Source: Ifrita kowaldi (Eukaryota; Chordata; Aves; Passeriformes; Cinclosomatidae). Taken from it: 64,000 nucleotides of DNA. The notes under the pieces are model-generated. The model saw nothing but the letters and a program-made list of their open reading frames with translations. It ran no database searches and was not told the DNA's origin. A program made the translations under genes and the position numbers. Below, piece by piece: positions 62,001-64,000 of this stretch (position 1 is its first letter; every line of letters begins with the position of its first letter). Location: assembly GCA_013398055.1 (NCBI GenBank), contig VZRS01011915.1:416364-480363 (forward strand). The letters are read 5' to 3'.

Positions 62001-64000
62001 TGGCCTGCAGTCATAGCTACAAAAGTGCCACTAGGGTCGGGAGAACACCACTAACATGTGCAATGCAATACAGAGTTCTCCTATGGCTTTCTGTCAAGAT
62101 ATCCAAATTTTATGTTACTGCGAAAGCTGTTGAGTGTGTGGGGTTTATGTATTTCTTCTTATGCTAACCAGGGTCAGGCATATAGACATTTCCCTGAATT
62201 AAGGCTTCCCTATTCTCATTTTGGAAATTCAGGAGAAGAATTCTAAAGAACAAATTTTCAACTGAGTCCAGTACCTTCCTTAACATGCATTTTCACCACC
62301 CACTTTTATGCCTTTTATTGTTTATATAGTTCAGAGAAGGCCCAAGTATGCTGACTATGCTGGTGGTCTTGTGCATGGGCTGATGAGCTGCATAGTGATA
62401 GGATAACAGGCTCTACACATTTAGCGTTCAAGGCATTATATTTTCTGGGATTGGTAGTATTTTGTTGTAGGTTAACTATCAAAACATCGGCCCTCTTTTT
62501 CTACGCAAGCAGTGTTGCTGAGAAGAAGTCAAGGACTTGTTTAAGACAAGCCTTAGACTGTCCAGTTTTAGTTGTGCTGACTTGATACCTAGAATGATAT
62601 GTCAAATTAGCTGGTATAATTTCAAGGCAATGGGCTTTAAGTTATTTATGCATAATTAAGAATTCCATGAAGGACTTGGGAACTTTGGAAGGATGAGAAC
62701 TGCCAGTTCCATTTATTCCTTTGAATCTATTGCACTTAATGCTGTCAGAAGAATTTCAATTAATAGAGAAGTCCAGTGTCCTCCAACACTGAGGATTTGC
62801 TCTTATCTAAGGGAAGCTGGATTCCCTACTGTGTGAAGGCGTGATGCTCATTATAGGCAAAAAGGGAAAACAGTTCTACTATCTAACCAAGAAAGAGATT
62901 GGGTATAATACAGTTTCTTCCCACCAGTTGTGATTCATAAAATTTATTTTCTTCCAAGGGCAAAGTTTTGCAAATTACCTTATGACAGCAAAGGAGATCC
63001 AAGAGAAAAAACTGATGCCTTTTGCTTTGCAGAAGGAACAGAATATTGTCTATAATAAAAGTTAAATTGATGCCATTTAAATACCTATGCTTCACTCTCA
63101 TAATTCTAACTTTCTCTTTGTTTTCTTTTCTTTTGGGTTCATGAAAATGCTTTCTTCAGGCACAGGTAAGGGTTTCTAAAATGGAGATATAAACTCGACA
63201 TGTTCTTCCTGATTGTGTCTATGTTGTCTGTCCCTTTTTTTTGTAATGTGTGTTTGAGTCAGTACGTGGAACACTGTAGAAATTGCTATATGAGATGCCA
63301 TTTAAAAATTTGTATTCAAATCTAAACATAATACTAATGCTGGTACACAAATTTATTAGAAAGATTTTAAGCATACACAATGAATAAATAAAGTGAATCA
63401 ATATATATTAGTATAATTTCTCTTGAGGTCACCTCTCCTTAGAAATACAAAAACCCCACAGCTAATAACTGGAATAATAATATAATAATAGTGGGATGGA
63501 ATCATGGAGAAGAGATGTGAAGCATAGAGGTAAAGTGCTAGCAGAGTTTTAACAACATTTTTTTAAAAGTTATACTCATGAGCTAGCCTAGTTACAGGTT
63601 TTATGTTAGTTGTGTTGATGTTTTTAGTGGAAATGGCACAGCATGGGCTTAGTGGCAGAGAAAACCAGAGAATCCATCATTCGATAGCTTCTGTCTTTTT
63701 GCTATTTCGATAGTTTTCTATCAAGTATTTAATCTGTATTATTACTATGTTGTCTAAATCAGCAAGTTCTTATTTGTTATTCTTACCAAAAAGAGCGTTA
63801 ACTCTTTTTTTGTATGACCACTTTTGCATGTTTATCTTACTTTGTGTGCACCAAAACTGACACTAAATGTGGATTCCAGGTGTATGAGGTAGTTCCCTGC
63901 CACAGTGACTGCAGCCAGTACATATGGGTTACTGAGCCCTGGAGTGTCTGCAAGGTGACCAACGTGGACTTAAAAGAGAATTGTGGTGAAGGTGTTCAAA
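16872..64000 (+). CDS. THSD7A: THSD7A, central ectodomain, partial gene (ten exons in window)
   Basis: This is the gene-level entry; exons are listed separately. The joined exons encode about 515 residues of thrombospondin type-1 repeats that read collinearly with vertebrate THSD7A as I remember the human protein, with no missing segment between the first and last exon. THSD7A is a large (about 1650 residue) N-glycosylated type I membrane protein with many TSP1 repeats and one membrane span near its C-terminus. It is known from endothelium (filopodia and vessel patterning, partly through a shed soluble form) and as a podocyte autoantigen in membranous nephropathy. Signal peptide, early repeats, membrane span and cytoplasmic tail lie outside the window. 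No frameshift or stop interrupts any exon, so the gene looks intact here. The paralogue THSD7B was considered; the Lys-rich linker and Ala-Gln junction fit THSD7A as I recall it. Confidence 0.95.
21294..21304. other. Assembly gap (11 N)
   Basis: Eleven undetermined bases inside an intron. They are flanked by a C-rich run (ending at 21293) on the left and CCC followed by A-runs on the right. The homopolymer context suggests a sequencing failure or misjoin at a C-rich/A-rich simple tract, so the true length here may differ from 11. Confidence 0.98.
23931..23946. repeat. A16 homopolymer
   Basis: Sixteen consecutive A in an intron, preceded by ACC. No adjoining retroposed body or target-site duplication was recognised, so it is not called a retroposon tail. 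Confidence 0.9.
25474..25708 (+). CDS. THSD7A: THSD7A internal exon (window exon 2)
   Basis: This 235-nt exon has acceptor TTGTTCCAG and donor AAAAAA|GTAAAG. It completes the Gly codon split at 17063 and ends with two bases of a Lys codon finished by the A that opens the next exon, so the in-phase Lys-Lys-Cys is restored. It begins GGIQCPNSSALQETRSC, closing one TSP1 repeat, and then opens the next with VYHWQTGPWGQC. A Ser- and Asn-rich insert and the CSVGMQTRKVICV segment follow. Visible N-glycosylation sequons are NSS at two places. Several overlapping ORFs on both strands here are shadows of this exon. Only the reading that joins neighbouring exons in phase is supported. The exon is almost identical in pattern to human THSD7A as recalled, with Gln for Arg before the first Cys. 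Confidence 0.96.
25709..28692 (+). other. THSD7A intron (3.0 kb)
   Basis: Phase-2 intron between GTAAAG and TTTTAG. AT-rich single-copy-looking sequence with no repeat element or conserved structure that I can recognise. The 127-codon minus-strand ORF at 27461-27844 looks like chance. Confidence 0.85.
28693..28808 (+). CDS. THSD7A: THSD7A internal exon (window exon 3)
   Basis: This 116-nt exon has a strong T-rich acceptor ending TTTTTTAG and donor AAG|GTAATT. One base completes the Lys codon of the previous exon, 38 complete codons follow, and one base of a Gly codon is carried over. It reads CPESLRPETVRPCLLPC, then RKDCIVTPFSDWTVCPSSCQE. The first half closes a repeat with a CxxxC-type end; the second opens the next with a DW-T-C variant of the Trp ladder. 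CPSSCQE followed by the split Gly fits the C-X2-S/T-C-X2-G consensus for POFUT2 O-fucosylation, so this repeat is a candidate for that modification (inference from the consensus only). The ORF with an upstream ATG in another frame in this region is a chance overlap. Confidence 0.96.
29747..29796. repeat. Hairpin nested in a 17/18-bp direct repeat
   Basis: AATAAAGGCATTTTTGCC (29747-29764) and AATAAAGGCATTTTGCC (29780-29796) are near-identical direct repeats. Between and overlapping them, 29759-29781 forms a perfect hairpin with arms TTTGCCTTTT and AAAAGGCAAA around a 3-base loop. No polymerase III or transposon signature was identified. Confidence 0.75.
30190..30480. other. GC-richer intronic island with an 8-bp hairpin
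   Basis: Clearly higher GC than its AT-rich surroundings. Contains a perfect hairpin, arms GGTGGTGG (30338-30345) and CCACCACC (30350-30357) with loop AGAG. A 123-codon + strand ORF (30050-30421) runs through it without recognisable domains. It could be an old transposable-element or LTR fragment, or a regulatory element; I cannot tell which. Confidence 0.5.
31069..31201 (+). CDS. THSD7A: THSD7A internal exon (window exon 4)
   Basis: This 133-nt exon has acceptor CTGCTCTTTGCAG and donor ACAG|GTATGT. It starts with two bases finishing the split Gly codon and ends with two bases of an Arg codon (AG|G). The reading is GGVTVRKQSRHRVIIQLP, then an Asn-Gly-Gly-Arg turn, ECPDSLFEEREC and a short VCHSY tail. 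This is the B- and C-strand half of a TSP1 repeat: basic RxxxR residues that stack against the Trp ladder of the preceding exon, and the closing Cys pair. The first residues (Gly-Val-Thr-Val) differ from human as I recall it (Asp-Ser-Ser-Ile), so the loop after the O-fucose motif is the variable part. No sequon is seen. Confidence 0.95.
31202..33910 (+). other. THSD7A intron (2.7 kb)
   Basis: Phase-2 intron between GTATGT and TTTCAG. AT-rich; nothing recognisable apart from chance ORFs around 32993-33331. Confidence 0.85.
33911..34014 (+). CDS. THSD7A: THSD7A internal exon (window exon 5)
   Basis: This 104-nt exon has acceptor CCTCTCATTTCAG and donor GAG|GTTAGA. The G that opens it finishes the split Arg codon; 34 codons follow; one G remains, completing an Ala codon in the next exon. 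It reads WKTHKWRRCQLVPWYVRQD, then SPGAHETCGPGLQAR. This is the start of one of the divergent THSD7 repeats, with WKTHKW as its Trp pair and a CGPG turn. The donor has T at +3, unusual for a U2-type site, yet the downstream phase and sequence (Ala-Ile-Thr-Cys) show it is the site used in the conserved protein. The upstream-ATG ORF covering this exon is in a different frame and is spurious. Confidence 0.93.
34375..34780 (-). mobile_element. Ancient CR1-like LINE relic, antisense
   Basis: Recognisable but heavily diverged antisense CR1 text: a block like CCATTTCTCCAGGTTGTCAAG with GTCCTTTGAATGGCAG, then GGAGACTAAACAGAATTGTGCCTGG, ACCACTGAGGTGA, and TTTGAGCCCAATGATCCAGA. These correspond in order to the CR1 stretch that normally reads as tumour-like runs of 'aaacaggactggccccag', 'gagccctggggaacacc' and 'gggcccggccatccagcc' in consensus copies. 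It lacks the 3' tail, so it is an internal fragment. The edges are uncertain and it may extend somewhat in either direction. It is the most diverged copy in the window. Confidence 0.65.
42229..42552 (-). mobile_element. CR1 LINE 3' fragment, antisense
   Basis: Opens TAGAATCGTAGAATATCCTG followed by AGTTGGAAGGGACCCACAAGG, the reverse complement of a CR1 tail and 3' UTR. It proceeds through CACAGGACAGCCCCAAGAG and CACTTCCCTGGGAAGCCTC to a CACCAGAGAGGAGAGATGGG block. This resembles CR1 subfamilies I associate with non-galliform birds rather than the common chicken type, but I cannot compute this. It shares its first about 160 bases closely with the copy at 55780-55938. Confidence 0.9.
43001..43890 (+). 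mobile_element. CR1 LINE 3' part with relic of ORF2 end, sense orientation
   Basis: The longest CR1 copy (about 0.9 kb). It starts near a frame reading FAGDTKLG, corresponding to the FADDTKL-type motif late in CR1 reverse transcriptase. It continues through DPDSLERWAEKNHLIFNKGK and KCRVLHLGRNNPMHQ, which are typical of the CR1 ORF2 C-terminal region. Stops and frame changes (for example after residues around 43266) show it is a pseudogene. The 3' UTR-like part includes GAACATTAGGAAGAAATTTG and GCCCAGAGAAGTTGTGGA, and the end AACCATTCTGTCATTG is a decayed tail with a small internal deletion before it. It is 5' truncated, as most CR1 insertions are. Confidence 0.88.
44626..44820 (+). CDS. THSD7A: THSD7A internal exon (window exon 6)
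   Basis: This 195-nt exon lies beyond a 10.6-kb intron, with acceptor TTTTTGCTTCCAG and donor TTG|GTAAGA. It completes a split Ala codon and ends with the first base of a Gly codon. It reads ITCRRQDGGPADISEC, a hydrophobic linker, TQMCQIPCQDDCQFTNW, then SKFSPCNGDCGGVRTRKRT. It closes the divergent repeat and opens the next canonical one. NWS is both an N-glycosylation sequon and part of the Trp ladder. The CNGDCGG motif lacks Ser or Thr before the second Cys, so this repeat should not be O-fucosylated. Basic residues RTRKR continue into a Lys-rich stretch in the next exon. Confidence 0.96.
44821..47268 (+). other. THSD7A intron (2.4 kb)
   Basis: Phase-1 intron between GTAAGA and TTCTAG. It contains a T/G-rich simple tract around 45095-45150 and an imperfect 31-bp tandem duplication at 46600-46661. 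No gene is seen. Confidence 0.85.
46600..46661. repeat. 31-bp imperfect tandem duplication
   Basis: Two adjacent copies starting AAAACTAAGCAAAC and ending GAAGAT, differing at two positions (T/G and A/G). It lies in an intron with no function evident. Confidence 0.88.
47269..47532 (+). CDS. THSD7A: THSD7A internal exon (window exon 7)
   Basis: This is the longest exon here (264 nt), with acceptor TTTTCTTTCTAG and donor CATG|GTATTT. It finishes a split Gly codon and leaves one G of another. It begins with the Lys-rich KSKKKDKCRN, a plausible heparan-sulphate-binding patch next to the RTRKR of the previous exon (inference). It continues with YPLIENQFCPCDKY, a GNWSDC Trp/sequon motif, an EVLLGMKVQGDVKECGQGY segment and a CYDQNNRLVETSRCNSH end. 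The CGQGYRYQAMAC part is the divergent-repeat equivalent of a TSP1 core. The donor lacks G at +5 (GTATTT), so it is weak by base content, but the in-phase junction with 59154 supports it. An upstream ATG-less open frame covers the entire exon. Confidence 0.96.
49828..49864. repeat. C-rich low-complexity burst
   Basis: CCACCACACCACCCGCCACC followed by further C-rich text, in otherwise AT-rich intron sequence. Almost no G on this strand. The opposite strand is G-rich with several short GG/GGG runs. Confidence 0.7.
50493..50515. repeat. (TTTTG)n short microsatellite
   Basis: Four or more consecutive TTTTG pentamers ending in a T-run, in an intron. A short simple repeat only. Confidence 0.85.
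53197..53217. repeat. Short (AT)n tract
   Basis: A run of alternating A and T (TAAATATATATATATAT) in an intron; a simple repeat with no sign of function. Confidence 0.8.
55780..55938 (-). mobile_element. Short CR1 LINE 3' fragment, antisense
   Basis: Opens AAATCATAGAATATCCTGAG and continues GGGACCCACAAGGATCAC to GGTGCTGTGACCACTTCCCTG. It is the same subfamily type as the copy at 42229, aligning over its whole length with scattered substitutions and a deletion of a few bases. It is truncated early, retaining only the last about 160 bases of the element. Confidence 0.9.
57867..57934. repeat. Imperfect AT-rich repeats
   Basis: The words ATATCTAAAACAA and TTAACTA recur two or three times at irregular spacing in this intronic stretch. 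It looks like slippage or local duplication. Confidence 0.6.
59154..59332 (+). CDS. THSD7A: THSD7A internal exon (window exon 8)
   Basis: This 179-nt exon follows the longest complete intron in the window (11.6 kb). The acceptor is TTTCCGTTCATACAG and the donor CAG|GTAATT. Two bases finish the split Gly codon, 59 codons follow, and the exon ends in phase 0, unlike most others here. It reads GYIEEACIIPCPSDCKLSEW, then a canonical TSP1 core with NWSRCSKSCGSG and a VRSKW basic strand, and ends at KLDHVNQ. CSKSCGSG fits the O-fucose consensus C-X2-S/T-C-X2-G exactly. NWS is a sequon within the Trp ladder. The exon lacks an in-frame ATG, so ORF scans based on ATG miss it entirely; it was found by reading the translated sequence against the expected protein. 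Confidence 0.96.
59333..63159 (+). other. THSD7A intron upstream of the microexon (3.8 kb)
   Basis: Phase-0 intron from GTAATT to CTTCAG. It contains a sense CR1 3' end at 59648-59911. The last 60 bases hold a pyrimidine-rich tract and a TGC preceding the microexon acceptor. The rest is AT-rich and unassigned. Confidence 0.82.
59648..59911 (+). mobile_element. CR1 LINE 3' end, sense orientation
   Basis: Reads GGTAAGGCACTGGAATGGG, then CTGGAAATGTTCAAGGCCAG with GTTGGATGGGGCTCTGAGC. It ends ATTCTGTGATTCTGTGA (59895-59911), the canonical CR1 tail. It is the best preserved tail in the window. It lies about 315 bases downstream of the donor at 59333, with no visible effect on the exon. Confidence 0.9.
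63160..63165 (+). CDS. THSD7A: THSD7A 6-nt microexon encoding Ala-Gln (window exon 9)
   Basis: The six bases GCACAG are flanked by a good acceptor (TGCTTTCTTCAG) and a strong donor (GTAAGG). The previous exon ends VNQ in phase 0 and the next begins VYEV in phase 0. Human THSD7A, as I recall it, has Ala-Gln between these, and GCA-CAG supplies exactly those two residues. Upstream is a long pyrimidine-rich run from about 63108 to 63135, and a TGC at 63148-63150 just before the acceptor. That TGC is a context known for SRRM4-promoted neural microexons (this part is inference). Skipping would stay in frame and give NQ-VYEV. The alternative is that the junction directly joins 59332 to 63880 and the match is chance; a splice-flanked, in-phase, residue-exact match makes that unlikely. 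Confidence 0.88.
63166..63879 (+). other. THSD7A intron downstream of the microexon (714 nt)
   Basis: Phase-0 intron with strong donor GTAAGG and an acceptor with a poor pyrimidine tract (GGATTCCAG). It is the shortest intron in the window. Includes an AT-rich TAA/TAATAA stretch near 63470-63490. No gene seen. Confidence 0.82.
63880..64000 (+). CDS. THSD7A: THSD7A internal exon, 3' truncated by window end (window exon 10)
   Basis: The first 121 nt of an exon that continues past the window. The acceptor is GGATTCCAG and phase is 0. It reads VYEVVPCHSDCSQYIW, then VTEPWSVCKVTNVDLKENCGEG, starting one of the divergent repeats with WVTEPW as the Trp pair. The acceptor has almost no polypyrimidine tract (the preceding 30 bases are purine-rich), with CTGAC and CTAAA as possible branch sites. 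It may therefore depend on enhancers or on the neighbouring microexon. Bird-specific residues against human as recalled include Ser for Asn after the second Cys and Asn-Val-Asp-Leu-Lys for Phe-Val-Asn-Met-Arg. Confidence 0.95.
   Translation, partial: MYEVVPCHSDCSQYIWVTEPWSVCKVTNVDLKENCGEGVQ

Noticed and set aside
16872..64000. Paralogue THSD7B instead of THSD7A
   Set aside because: Long stretches match THSD7A as I remember it (for example YHWQTGPWGQCIEDTSVS and MKVQGDVKECGQGYRYQAMA). THSD7B should differ far more. A database search would settle it.
1..64000. CRISPR array, prokaryotic operon, phage or tRNA/rRNA gene
   Set aside because: No regularly spaced repeats, no dense coding, no ribosome binding sites and no cloverleaf or rRNA text were seen. 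Intron-exon structure and CR1 elements show a vertebrate genome.

Overview
This window is bird nuclear DNA: an AT-rich, intron-dominated segment of a single large vertebrate gene on the + strand. Avian origin is inferred from at least six CR1 LINE fragments, several ending in the typical ATTCTRTG-type 3' tail. The coding sequence matches my memory of the vertebrate protein THSD7A (thrombospondin type-1 domain-containing 7A) nearly residue for residue. The gene is incomplete at both ends: the window shows ten internal exons, with no start codon, stop codon, promoter or UTR.

Layout: 1-16871 is the 3' part of a long intron. Exons follow at 16872-17063, 25474-25708, 28693-28808, 31069-31201, 33911-34014, 44626-44820, 47269-47532, 59154-59332 and 63160-63165 (a 6-nt microexon), and the last begins at 63880 and runs off the window. 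All junctions are GT/AG and every codon phase matches across every intron. Spliced together they give 1545 nt (about 515 codons), roughly one third of the expected protein, from its central ectodomain. The encoded region is a chain of Cys-rich TSP1 repeats with Trp ladders, N-glycosylation sequons, and two matches to the O-fucosylation consensus.

The introns (0.7 to more than 16.8 kb) hold CR1 copies in both orientations (13611-14080 -, about 34375-34780 - and very old, 42229-42552 -, 43001-43890 +, 55780-55938 -, 59648-59911 +). They also hold one 11-base run of N (21294-21304), two short tandem duplications, two short perfect hairpins, two GC-richer islands of unknown origin, and simple-sequence tracts. 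No RNA gene, second protein gene, CRISPR array or prokaryotic feature was seen. The many short ORFs are chance ORFs or LINE relics.

I found no undescribed biological system. The observation most worth checking is the 6-nt microexon, which supplies the Ala-Gln dipeptide between two exons and which ordinary gene prediction can miss.
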